Assembly (NCBI RefSeq): GCF_019904295.1
Contig: NZ_CP065362.1
Coordinates: 310,001-374,000 of the forward strand
Source of the DNA: Ruegeria sp. SCSIO 43209
GTDB lineage: Bacteria > Pseudomonadota > Alphaproteobacteria > Rhodobacterales > Rhodobacteraceae
Length of the DNA: 64,000 bases
Direction of reading: 5' to 3'
Positions 42,924 to 52,757 of this stretch are shown here, piece by piece (position 1 is the stretch's first letter; the number at the start of each line of letters is the position of its first letter). The notes beneath the pieces were generated by a model, which worked only from the letters and a program-made list of their open reading frames with translations, did no database searches and was not told the origin of the DNA. Both the position numbers and the translations under genes were made by a program.

Positions 42924-43314
42924 CAGCGTACTGATTCGCCATTTACGAGCATCAATGCGAACACATTCACCCACGGTGATATGTTGAGCTTCACGAAAAT
43001 GTCACTGCCACGAAGTGTTTCAAAATAAAATTTTAACACCTCCGCCGGCTGCGGTTCTAATCAGCCTTTGTGGTCTTCACCCACCGCAAAACCCTTTACC
43101 TTTGCTTCAAAACTGACAGGTTCATGGGCAGTGAAAGATAGCTTTCGCATTCGGATCTCCGACATTGCCTGATGCATGAATGCCGAAATTATCGATCTTG
43201 GCACGATCTAGATCAAGGTAAAGTCCAGACAATTGCCGGAGACAAAATGGCAGACAAGCGCCCACCGCGAATGCGGTTTGGACGTTCGAAACCATACAAA
43301 ATGGGAGTAAACAC
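42924..43314. promoter_or_regulatory. Long leader upstream of oppA with an Fnr-like site
   Basis: This 391-bp gap contains no supported gene. At 43203-43216 the sequence ACGAT-CTAG-ATCAA resembles an FNR/FnrL box (consensus TTGAT-N4-ATCAA; eight of ten positions). It centres on a 10-bp palindrome GATCTAGATC (43205-43214), about 100 bp before the oppA ATG. Function is speculative. Confidence 0.4.
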
Positions 43315-44943
43315 ATGAACAAAATAATCAGAACCTCTTTGGCAGGACTGTTGTCCTCGACCATCATTACCGGTGCTGCAATTGCTGCCGGTACACATCC
43401 CGAAACCGGAGAAGCCCTGGCCGACGATCAGACCTTCACCTATCGGATTCTCGATGAACACAGCTCGGTCGACCCGCAAGTCGTAGAAGATGTGTCGGGT
43501 GCAGAAATTGTTCGCGATCTGTTTGAAGGCCTGATGAATCAGGATGAGGACGGTAACCTGGTTCCTGGTGTCGCCACCGAATTCTCGGTCAACGATACCA
43601 AGGACGTTTACACCTTTACCCTGCGCGATGAAGCGAAGTGGTCGAATGGTGATCCGGTGACCGCAGGTGACTTTGTGTATGCCTGGAAGCGCGCCGTCGA
43701 TCCCGAACTGTCGTCGCCCTATGCGTGGTTCATGGAACTGATGTCGATCGAAAACGCTGCCGAGATCATCGCGGGCGAAAAACCGGTAGATGAGTTGGGT
43801 GTCAAAGCCATCGACGACAAAACGCTGGAAGTCCGCCTGAGCGCCCCCCTTCCCTATTTCCCGCAGATGACCACACATTCGACAACCTTCCCGGCACCGC
43901 AGAAAGTGATCGAAGAATTTGGTGACGCCTGGACCAAACCGGAAAACATCGTCTCGAACGGCGCTTATGTTCTGACCGAGCACCTGCCGCAGGAACGCTC
44001 GGTACGTGAACGCAACACCGCCTATTGGGACAACGATAACACCATCATCGACAAGGTCGTGGCGCTGGTCATCAATGATGAAAACGTCGCCCTGACCCGC
44101 TATTTGGCTGGCGAACTGGACCGCACCGAAATTCCAGCCGGCCAGTACCCACGTCTGAAGGAAGAGCACCCTGTAGAAGCCATCAGCTTCCCACGCCTGT
44201 GCAACTATTATTACACCTTCAACCTATCTGATGGTGGCCCCGAGGCTTTCAAGGACCCGAACGTCCGCCAAGCCCTGTCACTGGCCGTTGATCGTGCGAT
44301 TATCACCGAAAAAGTGATGGCAGGCGGTCAGCCCGAAGCCTACACTTTCGCCCCCGAAGCAACCGCAGGCTTCACCGTACCGGCCGTTGAAATGGCATCC
44401 ATGTCCCAAGCCGAACGCGACGAGTTGGCGAAGGAGCTACTAGCAGAAGCAGGTTATGGGCCTGACAACCCTCTGAGCTTCCAGATGGTTTATAACACCG
44501 CGGAAAACCACAAGAAGGTCGCCGTTGCGCTGAGCCAGATGTGGAAGCAGAAGCTTGGCGTGAACGCCGAACTGGCAAATATGGAGTGGAAAGTCTTCCT
44601 CGAGGAGCGCGGCAACCAAAACTTTGAGCTGGCACGTGGTGCTTGGTGCGGAGACTATAACGAAGCGTCGACCTTCCTGGACCTGCTGCAGTCGGACTCG
44701 GGCTATAATGACGGCAAATATGCCAACGCGCGCGTTGATGAGCTGCTGGCCGAGGCCAAAACCTCGGACGATCCGGCTCCGCTTTACACCGAAGTTGAAC
44801 GCATCATCGCCCAAGAAACGCCTGTGATCCCGATCTATCACTACGCAGGCGTCTATATGATGGACAGCGATGTAGGCAACTGGCCGGTGAACAACGTCGA
44901 GCAGAACTGGTACTCGAAGAACCTCTACAAGCTCGCTGAATAA
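43315..44943 (+). CDS. oppA: Oligopeptide ABC transporter substrate-binding protein
   Basis: A 542-residue periplasmic SBP_bac_5 protein. A Sec signal (ending AAIAA) precedes GEALADDQTFTYRILDE, the OppA-like N-terminus. VVEDVSGAEIVRDLFEGLM, YVLTEHLPQERSVRERN and LANMEWKVFLEERGNQNFEL match E. coli OppA/MppA. It is larger and more OppA-like than a DppA. It delivers peptides to the OppBC channel. RBS GGGAG is well placed. A 13-bp perfect hairpin follows the gene, probably protecting the oppA mRNA so that it is made in excess over the membrane subunits. Confidence 0.93.
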   Translation: MNKIIRTSLAGLLSSTIITGAAIAAGTHPETGEALADDQTFTYRILDEHSSVDPQVVEDVSGAEIVRDLFEGLMNQDEDGNLVPGVATEFSVNDTKDVYTFTLRDEAKWSNGDPVTAGDFVYAWKRAVDPELSSPYAWFMELMSIENAAEIIAGEKPVDELGVKAIDDKTLEVRLSAPLPYFPQMTTHSTTFPAPQKVIEEFGDAWTKPENIVSNGAYVLTEHLPQERSVRERNTAYWDNDNTIIDKVVALVINDENVALTRYLAGELDRTEIPAGQYPRLKEEHPVEAISFPRLCNYYYTFNLSDGGPEAFKDPNVRQALSLAVDRAIITEKVMAGGQPEAYTFAPEATAGFTVPAVEMASMSQAERDELAKELLAEAGYGPDNPLSFQMVYNTAENHKKVAVALSQMWKQKLGVNAELANMEWKVFLEERGNQNFELARGAWCGDYNEASTFLDLLQSDSGYNDGKYANARVDELLAEAKTSDDPAPLYTEVERIIAQETPVIPIYHYAGVYMMDSDVGNWPVNNVEQNWYSKNLYKLAE

Positions 44944-44958
44944 TCGTCTTTGAACCAC

Positions 44959-44988
44959 GCCCTGCCCCGGAAACATCCGGGGCAGGGC
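44959..44988 (+). terminator. GC-rich hairpin between oppA and oppB
   Basis: GCCCTGCCCCGGA (44959-44971) pairs perfectly with TCCGGGGCAGGGC (44976-44988) across an AACA loop. No T-run follows, and oppB begins 21 bp later. This fits a partial terminator or 3' stabiliser that raises the binding protein over the permease, as in other solute-binding operons. Confidence 0.7.
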
Positions 44989-45009
44989 CAATAAACACGG
45001 GGGCATGAA

Positions 45010-45933
45010 ATGCTTGCCTACAGTTTAAAGCGGCTGCTGGTCGCTATTCCGACGATCCTGTTATTGATCGTCGCCTGCTTTTTCCTCATGCACATCGCGC
45101 CTGGCGGGCCATTCACCTCGGAACGGCCATTGCCGCCGCAGGTTCTGGCCAATATCGAGGCGCGCTATGGATTGGACCAACCGTTGTGGAAACAGCTTTG
45201 GGACTATCTGTATAACATCGTGGTGCATTTCGATTTCGGACCGTCCTTCAAATTCAAGGATCGGGATGTGAACGACATCATCGCACAGGGTTTCCCGATT
45301 TCGCTGACCTATGGTTCGTTGTCTTTCCTGGTGGCAACTTCCGTTGGCGTCGCGCTGGGAATTGCCGCTGCAATCAAACACAATAGCTGGATTGATTACT
45401 TTGCGGTGGGTCTGGGTATTGCCGCTCAGGCGCTTCCTAACTTCATCATGGGGCCGATCCTGATCCTGACCTTTACCCTGTGGCTGGGGTGGCTGCCGGG
45501 TGGCGGCTGGCATGGCGGTCAATGGCAGTATCTGGTGATGCCGGTGATTGCGTTGGCGACCTCCTACATGGGATCGATCGCAAGGATTACGCGGTCATCG
45601 ATGCTGGAGGTTCTGAACTCGAACTTCATTCGAACTGCACGGGCCAAGGGATTGCCGACAAGAACCGTGATCTGGCGCCATGCGCTTAAGCCGACATTGC
45701 TTCCCGTGGTCTCGTACCTCGGGCCGGTTTTTGTCTACGTTCTGACCGGTTCGGTTTTTGTCGACATCTATTTCTCAACCGGCGGTCTGGGGCAGGCCTA
45801 TGTCGGCTCGGCTTTGTCTCGCGACTATGCTGTGCTGCTGGGGGTCACCATCCTTTACGGCGCGTTGACCGTGGTTGTGAATCTTCTGACCGACCTGGCT
45901 TATGCCTGGTTCGATCCGAAAATCCGTTACTGA
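45010..45933 (+). CDS. oppB: Oligopeptide ABC transporter permease
   Basis: A 307-residue permease with the DppB/OppB N-terminal motif (LAYSLKRLLVAIPTILLL), six helices, and the EAA-loop segment MLEVLNSNFIRTARAKGL. It pairs with OppC to form the peptide channel. It follows oppA across the hairpin; the ATG 45010 is preceded by GGGGGC. The next gene begins 11 bp after its stop. Confidence 0.93.
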   Translation: MLAYSLKRLLVAIPTILLLIVACFFLMHIAPGGPFTSERPLPPQVLANIEARYGLDQPLWKQLWDYLYNIVVHFDFGPSFKFKDRDVNDIIAQGFPISLTYGSLSFLVATSVGVALGIAAAIKHNSWIDYFAVGLGIAAQALPNFIMGPILILTFTLWLGWLPGGGWHGGQWQYLVMPVIALATSYMGSIARITRSSMLEVLNSNFIRTARAKGLPTRTVIWRHALKPTLLPVVSYLGPVFVYVLTGSVFVDIYFSTGGLGQAYVGSALSRDYAVLLGVTILYGALTVVVNLLTDLAYAWFDPKIRY

Positions 45934-45943
45934 GGGGCAGGCA

Positions 45944-46873
45944 ATGCTTGGAAAATCACAAAAAGCCGCCCATCTGGCCGAGGAAATCACTGATTACACG
46001 GTCATTCAGGGGCGCTCGCTTTGGCAGGACGCACGGATACGTTTTGTCCGCAACAAGGCCGCTATGGCCAGCGTTTTCATTCTGGGTCTGATCGTGTTGT
46101 TCACGATTGTTGGCCCTTACTTCGCAGTCTGGAACAATGAAGAGATCGACTGGAACGTCATGGGGGACGTGCGCGGCATGGGTATGCCGTCCATGGAAAC
46201 CGGACACTTTTTCGGCGTCGATGATCTGGGGCGCGACCTATACAGCCGTGTCATTCAGGCCACCACCACATCGCTGCTGGTCGGTTTGATCGGGGCCGCG
46301 ACCGCTCTGATCGTCGGCACCTGCTATGGCATCACCGCTGGATATATTGGCGGGCGCACCGACAGTGCCATGATGCGGTTCGTGGACATCCTGCTTGCAA
46401 TTCCGGCAACACTGATCATCATTTTGCTGCTTGTCGTGGCGGGAAGATCCTTTTTCATGCTGTTCATCGCCTTGGGCGCTGTTGGTTGGCTGACGATGGC
46501 ACGGATTGTTCGGGGGCAAACCCTGACCCTGAAGAACCGCGAATTTATCGAAGCCGCGCGCGCCGCCGGTGTCAGCGAATTTACCATCATGTACCGTCAC
46601 ATTCTGCCCAACCTGTTGGGCGTTGTGATCGTGTACGCTTCGTTACTGGTGCCTGAGATGATCCTGACCGAAAGCTTCATCTCGTTCCTCGGCCTCGGAA
46701 TCTCAGAACCCTACACATCTTTGGGCCGCCTGATCGCCGAAGGTGCTGGCACCATGGCGTATGGTACGCTCTGGCAGCTGATGTTCCCACTTACTTTTTA
46801 TGTCGCCATCATCATCACCATGTTTTTCATCGGTGACGGGCTTCGCGACGCTCTGGACCCGAAGGATCGCTGA
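45944..46873 (+). CDS. oppC: Oligopeptide ABC transporter permease
   Basis: A 309-residue permease with a long N-terminal cytosolic segment ending [17 protein letters not shown], typical of OppC, followed by helices and the EAA loop [23 protein letters not shown] 45944 follows GAGGGGCAGG; an in-frame start 42 bp upstream overlaps oppB and is unlikely. It partners OppB. The ATPase gene starts two bases after its stop codon. Confidence 0.93.
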   Translation: MLGKSQKAAHLAEEITDYTVIQGRSLWQDARIRFVRNKAAMASVFILGLIVLFTIVGPYFAVWNNEEIDWNVMGDVRGMGMPSMETGHFFGVDDLGRDLYSRVIQATTTSLLVGLIGAATALIVGTCYGITAGYIGGRTDSAMMRFVDILLAIPATLIIILLLVVAGRSFFMLFIALGAVGWLTMARIVRGQTLTLKNREFIEAARAAGVSEFTIMYRHILPNLLGVVIVYASLLVPEMILTESFISFLGLGISEPYTSLGRLIAEGAGTMAYGTLWQLMFPLTFYVAIIITMFFIGDGLRDALDPKDR

Positions 46874-46874
46874 T

Positions 46875-48680
46875 ATGAGTCTGTTTTCCGTGAAGGACCT
46901 GAGCGTCCGATTTGATACACCCGACGGCGTGGTTGAAGCTGTAAAGGGCATCAGTTTCGACATTAATCCCGGCGAATGTCTGGGCATCGTCGGCGAAAGT
47001 GGCTCGGGCAAAAGCCAGACGTTCATGGCAGCGATGGGGCTGTTGCCCTCCGCTGGCCATGCGTCTGGTTCTGCTTTGCTGAATGGTCAGGAGATCCTGA
47101 ATCTACCTGTGAACAAAATCAACAAGATTCGTGGCTCAGACGTCGGCATGATTTTTCAGGATCCGCTGACCGCCCTGACCCCACATCTGCGGGTCGGCCA
47201 GCAGATGCGCGAAGTGCTACAGGTTCACGAAGGTTTGCAAGGCTCGGCTGCCCGCCAACGTTGCCTTGACTGGCTGAATCGCGTTCGCATCCCCGAAGCG
47301 AAACGGCGGCTGGATCAATATCCACATGAATTGTCTGGTGGCATGCGTCAGCGTGTGATGATCGCCATGTCGATGCTGTGTAATCCCAAACTTTTGATCG
47401 CGGATGAGCCGACTACTGCGTTGGATGTGACCGTTCAGGCCGACATTTTGGACCTGATGGTACGGTTGCAAAAGGATGAAGGTACGGCCATAGCTCTGAT
47501 CACCCATGACATGGGCGTTGTTGCGCGCATGTGCGACAATATTCAAGTCATGCGTATGGGTGAGTTTGTCGAGGCCGGTGACACGCGCGAAGTCTTTCGT
47601 TCTCCTCAGCATGATTATACCCGAACGCTACTTGAGGCTATGCCGCGAATTGATGCGGGCGATGCTCCGAAAGCTCTTACGCAGACGGAAGAACCGTTAC
47701 TGAAAGTGGATGACGTCAAGGTGCATTTCCCGATCCATGTCTCGGGTGGTCTTTTTGGGCACAAGGTACCCCTAAAAGCCGTTGATGGCGTGAGTTTCGA
47801 CATCCGAAAGGGCGAGACCCTGGGTGTTGTTGGAGAATCCGGCTGTGGCAAATCCACGCTGGCCCGGGCTGTGCTGCAATTGATCGAACCCAGCGCGGGT
47901 AATGTCAGCTGGCTGGGGCATCCGATCGTCGGGCTGAAACGGGCCGAGTTGAACAAGTACCGCAAGGACCTGCAGATCGTGTTTCAGGACCCGCTGGCGA
48001 GCCTTGATCCACGGATGACGATCTCGGCCTCGATCGCAGAACCGCTGAAAACCTATCGCCCGGATCTGACCGAGCGGGAACGCAAAGAGCTGGTCGCAGA
48101 GATGATGGAGCGTGTTGGCTTGAAGGCCAACATGATCAACCGGTATCCGCACGAGCTGTCCGGGGGGCAAAACCAGCGTGTTGGAATCGCGCGTGCCATG
48201 ATCAACAAACCAAAACTGATTATCTGTGACGAGGCAGTTTCTGCGCTGGATGTGTCCATTCAAGCCCAGATCGTACGATTGTTGCGTGAACTGCAACAAG
48301 AGTTTGGCCTATCGATGATCTTCATCAGCCACGATTTGTCTGTGGTACGCGCGGTTTCGAACCGGATCATGGTTCTATATCTGGGCCGCATCGTTGAATT
48401 GGGCGATGGTGAAGTGATCTGTTCCGAACCGAAACATCCTTACACTCAGTCCCTGATCTCGGCGGTTCCGATCCCTGATCCGGATGTCGAGCGCAGCCGC
48501 CAAAGGCTTAAACTACCGGGAGAATTGCCTTCTCCCATGGATCCGAAAGCAGCTTTGCGCTTTTTGCCCAGCAGATTGTCTATGGGTGAGACCGACTATG
48601 TACCTCAACTCAGTGAGATTGCCCCGGATCACTTCGTCGCCGAACACGATCCGCTTGAGGCGATTATGGCCAATGCATAA
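46875..48680 (+). CDS. Fused oligopeptide ABC transporter ATPase (OppD-OppF)
   Basis: A 601-residue protein with two complete ABC ATPase domains in one chain, replacing separate OppD and OppF. Domain one (about 1-265) has Walker [17 protein letters not shown] (about 39) and signature [14 protein letters not shown]. Domain two (about 275-590) has Walker [17 protein letters not shown] (about 319) and signature [15 protein letters not shown]. Both have oligo_HPY-type C-termini ([30 protein letters not shown]). It energises the OppBC channel. The start, ATG 46875, lies two bases after the oppC stop. It is the last gene; a strong terminator follows. Confidence 0.94.
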   Translation: MSLFSVKDLSVRFDTPDGVVEAVKGISFDINPGECLGIVGESGSGKSQTFMAAMGLLPSAGHASGSALLNGQEILNLPVNKINKIRGSDVGMIFQDPLTALTPHLRVGQQMREVLQVHEGLQGSAARQRCLDWLNRVRIPEAKRRLDQYPHELSGGMRQRVMIAMSMLCNPKLLIADEPTTALDVTVQADILDLMVRLQKDEGTAIALITHDMGVVARMCDNIQVMRMGEFVEAGDTREVFRSPQHDYTRTLLEAMPRIDAGDAPKALTQTEEPLLKVDDVKVHFPIHVSGGLFGHKVPLKAVDGVSFDIRKGETLGVVGESGCGKSTLARAVLQLIEPSAGNVSWLGHPIVGLKRAELNKYRKDLQIVFQDPLASLDPRMTISASIAEPLKTYRPDLTERERKELVAEMMERVGLKANMINRYPHELSGGQNQRVGIARAMINKPKLIICDEAVSALDVSIQAQIVRLLRELQQEFGLSMIFISHDLSVVRAVSNRIMVLYLGRIVELGDGEVICSEPKHPYTQSLISAVPIPDPDVERSRQRLKLPGELPSPMDPKAALRFLPSRLSMGETDYVPQLSEIAPDHFVAEHDPLEAIMANA

Positions 48681-48684
48681 GCTT

Positions 48685-48716
48685 ACGCGCCCGATCCAAT
48701 CTATCGGGCGCGTTTT
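48685..48716 (+). terminator. Strong intrinsic terminator of the opp operon
   Basis: ACGCGCCCGAT (48685-48695) pairs perfectly with ATCGGGCGCGT (48703-48713) around a 7-base loop and is followed by TTTT (48713-48716). It starts four bases after the fused ATPase stop codon, the expected place to end the opp transcript. Confidence 0.9.
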
Positions 48717-48926
48717 AAACTTTATTGAACAAGTGATTAGTGGATTGGTTCGGTGATCCCGCTTTCGGTCGTGTTTCGTTTTGACTCTGCCCTTAAGTTA
48801 ATGGCAGATTCCAGCGAACCCGTAACAGACCAGCCGGGTGTGATTGATTGGTAGGATTTTAGATTATATGTGGGGGCTCCGGCATCACCGAGAGTCGTCG
48901 GCAATATATAGAATTAGTGAGGTAAT

Positions 48927-49820
48927 ATGGTACGCAAAGTCACCAAGGCGATATTTCCCGTAGCGGGAATGGGCACTCGGTTTCTTCCGGCGACAAAGTC
49001 GGTGCCAAAGGAAATCATGACATTGGTTGATCGTCCGCTGGTCCAATATGCCATCGACGAAGCGCGTGCGGCCGGGATCACTGAATTCATCTTCGTGACA
49101 TCGCGCGGAAAATCAGCACTTGAGGACTATTTCGATCACAATCTCGTGCTGGAGCAGGACCTCAAGTCTAAGGGCAAAGACGAACTGCTTGAAGTCTTGA
49201 ACGCAACCAATATGGAAAGCGGAGCGATTGCCTATATCCGTCAACACAAGGCTTTGGGATTGGGGCATGCGGTCTGGTGCGCCCGTCGACTGATCGGGGA
49301 TGAACCCTTTGCCGTGATGCTGCCCGACGATGTGATTGCCGCCGACAAACCCTGCCTACAGCAGATGGTCGAAGCCTATGAGGAAACCGGCGGCAACATG
49401 GTCGCCGCGATGGAAGTTCCCAACGAAAAAACCAGCTCCTACGGTATTCTGGATACCGGCCAGAATGTTGGAACGGTTGTCCGTGCCAAAGGAATGGTGG
49501 AAAAACCGAGACCAGAGGACGCGCCATCCAATCTTGCGGTGATCGGTCGTTACATCTTAGGTCCTTCGGTTCTGTACAATCTGAACCAGAAAAAGAAGGG
49601 AAGTGGCGGCGAAATCCAACTGACCGACGCAATTGCTGAGGATATTGGCAATGGTGTCCCTGTCTTTGGCTACAAGTTTGACGGACAGCGGTTCGATTGT
49701 GGTTCAAAGGCTGGCTTTCTGCAGGCAACGGTCTCGTTCGCATTGGCTCGCGATGATCTGCGCGACGACCTGAACCAATATCTGCATGAAGTCGTGGCCT
49801 CTGATCGGGCCGCGCAGTAG
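48927..49820 (+). CDS. galU: UTP-glucose-1-phosphate uridylyltransferase
   Basis: A 297-residue GalU, making UDP-glucose from UTP and glucose 1-phosphate for polysaccharides, lipopolysaccharide and glucans. Motifs are AGMGTRFLPATKSVPKEIM (nucleotide loop), LPDDVIAADKPCL and GMVEKPRPEDAPSN. It uses the ATG at 48927, with GAGG five bases upstream. The mannose-1-phosphate guanylyltransferase gene follows after 71 bp on the same strand, so both sugar-nucleotide enzymes are probably coexpressed. The upstream 246 bp hold the opp terminator and a presumed promoter. Confidence 0.95.
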   Translation: MVRKVTKAIFPVAGMGTRFLPATKSVPKEIMTLVDRPLVQYAIDEARAAGITEFIFVTSRGKSALEDYFDHNLVLEQDLKSKGKDELLEVLNATNMESGAIAYIRQHKALGLGHAVWCARRLIGDEPFAVMLPDDVIAADKPCLQQMVEAYEETGGNMVAAMEVPNEKTSSYGILDTGQNVGTVVRAKGMVEKPRPEDAPSNLAVIGRYILGPSVLYNLNQKKKGSGGEIQLTDAIAEDIGNGVPVFGYKFDGQRFDCGSKAGFLQATVSFALARDDLRDDLNQYLHEVVASDRAAQ

Positions 49821-49891
49821 GCCTAGTTGTGTCAGCTATTCCGATTTCAATTCAATAGTTTAAGCTAAAAGGTTCAGAAGGGGCAGGCACC

Positions 49892-51328
49892 GTGAGCATG
49901 GTCTATCCTGTAATTTTATGTGGCGGATCCGGCACTCGGCTTTGGCCGTTGTCGCGTAAAAGCTACCCCAAACAGTTTGTTCCGCTGATTGGTGAAACCA
50001 GCCTGCTGCAGCAATGTGCCGAGCGGTTGAAAGGCCCGACCGACACGCCTTACGCCAAACCTCTGATCCTGACCAACGAGGCTTTCCGCTTTGTTGTCCC
50101 TGAACAATTAATGGCCATCGGAGTCGATCCGGGTCCGATCTTGATCGAACCCGAAGGACGCAATACTGCACCTGCAGTGCTGGCCGCTGCCCTGCACCTT
50201 TCATCCACTGACCCCGACGCGATGATGCTGGTGGCCGCGTCGGATCACGTCATTCCAGACAGTGCGGCCTTTCATGCGGCCGTCGCCGAAGGGGTCCGCA
50301 CAATAGCCGAGCGTGGAGATCTGGTGACGTTTGGGATCACACCCGACCGACCCGAAACCGGATATGGCTACCTTAAGCTCGCCCAAGCACCGGACTCGTC
50401 AGGCGTTTCTGTGCAACTTGACCGGTTCGTTGAAAAACCCGATCTTGAAAACGCCAGGGCAATGGTGGCTGAAGGGAGTTATCTTTGGAACTCGGGCATC
50501 TTTTTGTTCGCGGTCCGAGATATCCTTGAGGCTTTCGACCAGCATGCACATGATCTAATTGCGCCCGTTCAGAAGGCGGTTGAGCATGCACAGTGTGATC
50601 TGGGCTTCCTGCGGTTAGATCCCGAGGCCTGGGCGACAGTTCAGGACATCTCTATCGACTATGCGGTTATGGAGAAGGCCGACAATCTCAGCGTTGTCCC
50701 TTATGCCGCCGGGTGGTCAGACGTGGGCAGCTGGTCTGCCGTACAAGAGCTGAGCAACCCCGATACAGACGGCGTTGCAACTGCCGGCGAAGTGACCGCC
50801 ATAGATTGTCGCAACGTGCTGGTGCGTTCTGAATCGCCCGCGCAAGAAGTTGTTGCAATGGGGTTAGAGAACGTAATCACCGTGGCTATGCCTGACGCGG
50901 TTTTGGTCGCCAGCATGGACCGGGCGCAAGACGTCAAGCAGGCCGTCGCAGCATTGAAGGCAAAAGGCGCCAAGCAGGCGGAAGCATTGCCCGTTGATCA
51001 TCGCCCTTGGGGATGGTTCGAAAGCCTCGTCATCGGCGATCGGTTTCAGGTCAAACGCATTCACGTCCATCCCGGCGCTTCGCTGAGCTTGCAATCGCAT
51101 CACCATCGGTCCGAGCATTGGATTGTCGTGGAAGGCACCGCCGAGGTGACTATTGACGACAAGGTACAGCTCGTGTCTGAGAATGAATCCGTCTATGTGC
51201 CGCTCGGGGCCGTGCACCGGATGATAAACCCAGGCAAAGTGCCAATGGTTCTTATCGAGGTGCAGACCGGGACCTATTTGGGTGAAGATGACATTATTCG
51301 CTACGAAGATGTCTACGCGCGTGACTGA
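49892..51328 (+). CDS. manC: Mannose-1-phosphate guanylyltransferase/mannose-6-phosphate isomerase
   Basis: A 478-residue bifunctional enzyme (AlgA/XanB/ManC type) that makes GDP-mannose. The N-terminal nucleotidyltransferase has ILCGGSGTRLWPLSRKSYPK and FVEKPDLENA. The C-terminal cupin isomerase domain begins about residue 375 with RPWGWFESL and contains HVHPGASLSLQSHHHRSEHW, which supplies the metal ligands. GTG 49892 has GAAGGGG about eight bases upstream; ATG 49898 is the alternative. Length and order are normal. It follows galU and probably feeds surface polysaccharide synthesis. Confidence 0.94.
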   Translation: MSMVYPVILCGGSGTRLWPLSRKSYPKQFVPLIGETSLLQQCAERLKGPTDTPYAKPLILTNEAFRFVVPEQLMAIGVDPGPILIEPEGRNTAPAVLAAALHLSSTDPDAMMLVAASDHVIPDSAAFHAAVAEGVRTIAERGDLVTFGITPDRPETGYGYLKLAQAPDSSGVSVQLDRFVEKPDLENARAMVAEGSYLWNSGIFLFAVRDILEAFDQHAHDLIAPVQKAVEHAQCDLGFLRLDPEAWATVQDISIDYAVMEKADNLSVVPYAAGWSDVGSWSAVQELSNPDTDGVATAGEVTAIDCRNVLVRSESPAQEVVAMGLENVITVAMPDAVLVASMDRAQDVKQAVAALKAKGAKQAEALPVDHRPWGWFESLVIGDRFQVKRIHVHPGASLSLQSHHHRSEHWIVVEGTAEVTIDDKVQLVSENESVYVPLGAVHRMINPGKVPMVLIEVQTGTYLGEDDIIRYEDVYARD

Positions 51329-51362
51329 GATCTGATTTCAAGAACTGATCCAAGTTTTGGGG

Positions 51363-51379
51363 CATCTGCAAGGCAGATG
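51363..51379 (+). terminator. Weak hairpin after manC
   Basis: CATCTGC (51363-51369) and GCAGATG (51373-51379) form a 7-bp stem with an AAG loop about 35 bp after the manC stop. A TATTT follows at a distance. A weak terminator candidate only. Confidence 0.4.
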
Positions 51380-51509
51380 TCTCCATATTTCTGAGACCAA
51401 ATCTTAAAAATTCGAAACCTGGGCGTTCGGCTGGGTCAGGCGGGATTTACGCACATCACGGCAGTGTGGCGCGCAATCATCATCGGACCGACACCACAGG
51501 AGGATGCCC

Positions 51510-52586
51510 ATGCCACAGAACTCTCCCCGTCTAAATCTGCCCTATCTGCAACCCGCGCAGGCCCAAAAACATGTGACCCATAACGAAGCGCTGCGTGCGC
51601 TAGATCTGGTGGTGCAGCTAAGCGTTGCGTCCGTTAACGCGACTATCCCACCAGCTGCTCCTGATCAGGGTGAAACCTATGCATTGGGCACGTCTCCGAC
51701 CGCAGCATGGTCCGGACAGGATGGAAAACTGGCGGCTTGGTTGGACAACGGGTGGCATTTCTTGACGCCCGACATGGGCTGGCGGGCTTGGGATCAAAAT
51801 GCAGGGCTGTTGAAAGTCTGGGACGGGTCGGCGTGGATCGACCCGCCGGTCAATACACAGAACCTTTCCGGGATCGGCATCGCAACCGGATCAGACAGCA
51901 CAAACCGTCTGGCCGTACGTAGCCCTGCCACCTTGTTGACGCATGAGGGCGCTGGCCACCAACTCAAGATCAACAAGGCTGGTGCCGGTGATACTGCCTC
52001 GCTGCTGTTTCAATCGAACTGGACCGGCCATGCCGAAATGGGCCTATCCGGCGATACAAATTTTTCAATCAAGGTCTCGCAGGATGGCGGAAGCTGGGTC
52101 GATGCTTTGCGGTTTGACGCCACAACCGGAACAGCCAGCGGAGCGGCTGTGCAAAGCAGCGCCGATGACACCACCTCGGGTCGCCTGATGCGGGCAGATT
52201 ACGGGTACGGACCGGGCAATGTGCTGGGCACCGTATCCGAAAGCAGCGGCGTACCCAGCGGAGCGGTGATCGAGAGGGGCGGCAATGCAAATGGTGACTA
52301 TACGCGCTTTGCTGACGGAACCCAGATTTGCACCGCCGTTCTAAGTGCGGTGGCCTGCACGACTGCAACTGGTAGTATGTTCGCCAGCGGTACCGCCAAT
52401 TGGGATTTCCCTATTGCCTTTGCTGACAGCAGTTCTCCCGCTCTCAGCGGGAACGGCGGCGGTATTGGCCGATTTATGGGGTTTGACGCACCTTCAGAAA
52501 CTCAAGCGACGTATCAGGTGATGGCTCCATCCTTGGACGCTACCAGTATAGCGCCAACAGTGATCGCAGTCGGTCGTTGGTACTGA
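51510..52586 (+). CDS. DUF2793 protein with tail-fibre-like C-terminus
   Basis: A 358-residue protein. Residues about 1-115 match DUF2793 (NLPYLQPAQAQKHVTHNEAL, then LDNGWHFLTPDMGWRAWD), common in alphaproteobacterial genomes and phages. The C-terminal part (about 240-358) resembles phage tail-fibre ends: GAVIERGGNANGDYTRFADG followed by TQICTAVL and a closing VIAVGRWY. No signal peptide. AGGAGG lies six bases before ATG 51510 (and immediately abuts an alternative ATG at 51504), so 51510 is preferred. There are no other phage genes around it, so it is an orphan. It might be a relic or a domesticated surface or particle protein. Confidence 0.82.
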   Translation: MPQNSPRLNLPYLQPAQAQKHVTHNEALRALDLVVQLSVASVNATIPPAAPDQGETYALGTSPTAAWSGQDGKLAAWLDNGWHFLTPDMGWRAWDQNAGLLKVWDGSAWIDPPVNTQNLSGIGIATGSDSTNRLAVRSPATLLTHEGAGHQLKINKAGAGDTASLLFQSNWTGHAEMGLSGDTNFSIKVSQDGGSWVDALRFDATTGTASGAAVQSSADDTTSGRLMRADYGYGPGNVLGTVSESSGVPSGAVIERGGNANGDYTRFADGTQICTAVLSAVACTTATGSMFASGTANWDFPIAFADSSSPALSGNGGGIGRFMGFDAPSETQATYQVMAPSLDATSIAPTVIAVGRWY

Positions 52587-52592
52587 ATAAAG

Positions 52593-52618
52593 ACCGTTCG
52601 GGCCATCGCCCGGACGGT
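52593..52618 (+). terminator. Hairpin terminator of the DUF2793 gene
   Basis: ACCGTTCGGGC (52593-52603) pairs with GCCCGGACGGT (52608-52618) around CATC, with one G-U pair. It begins six bases after the stop. TTATCGTTCTT follows, a weak U-rich tail. Confidence 0.65.
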
Positions 52619-52757
52619 TATCGTTCTTGCAAATTGGTTTCTGACCGATCCAGACAACACGCAAAGATCTGTCTTATCCTGTACCAAGATCGATACCAGG
52701 AACCCAGCTAACAACCCTATCATTTCACTCTTTGTGAAAGCGACAGATCAATGCCAG

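Noticed and set aside
43213..44169. A 318-residue open frame antisense to oppA
   Set aside because: It mirrors the codon bias of oppA, has no family features or ribosome site, and oppA is certain.
44959..44988. Full terminator between oppA and oppB
   Set aside because: There is no U-run and the downstream genes are obviously part of the same system; treated as a stabiliser.
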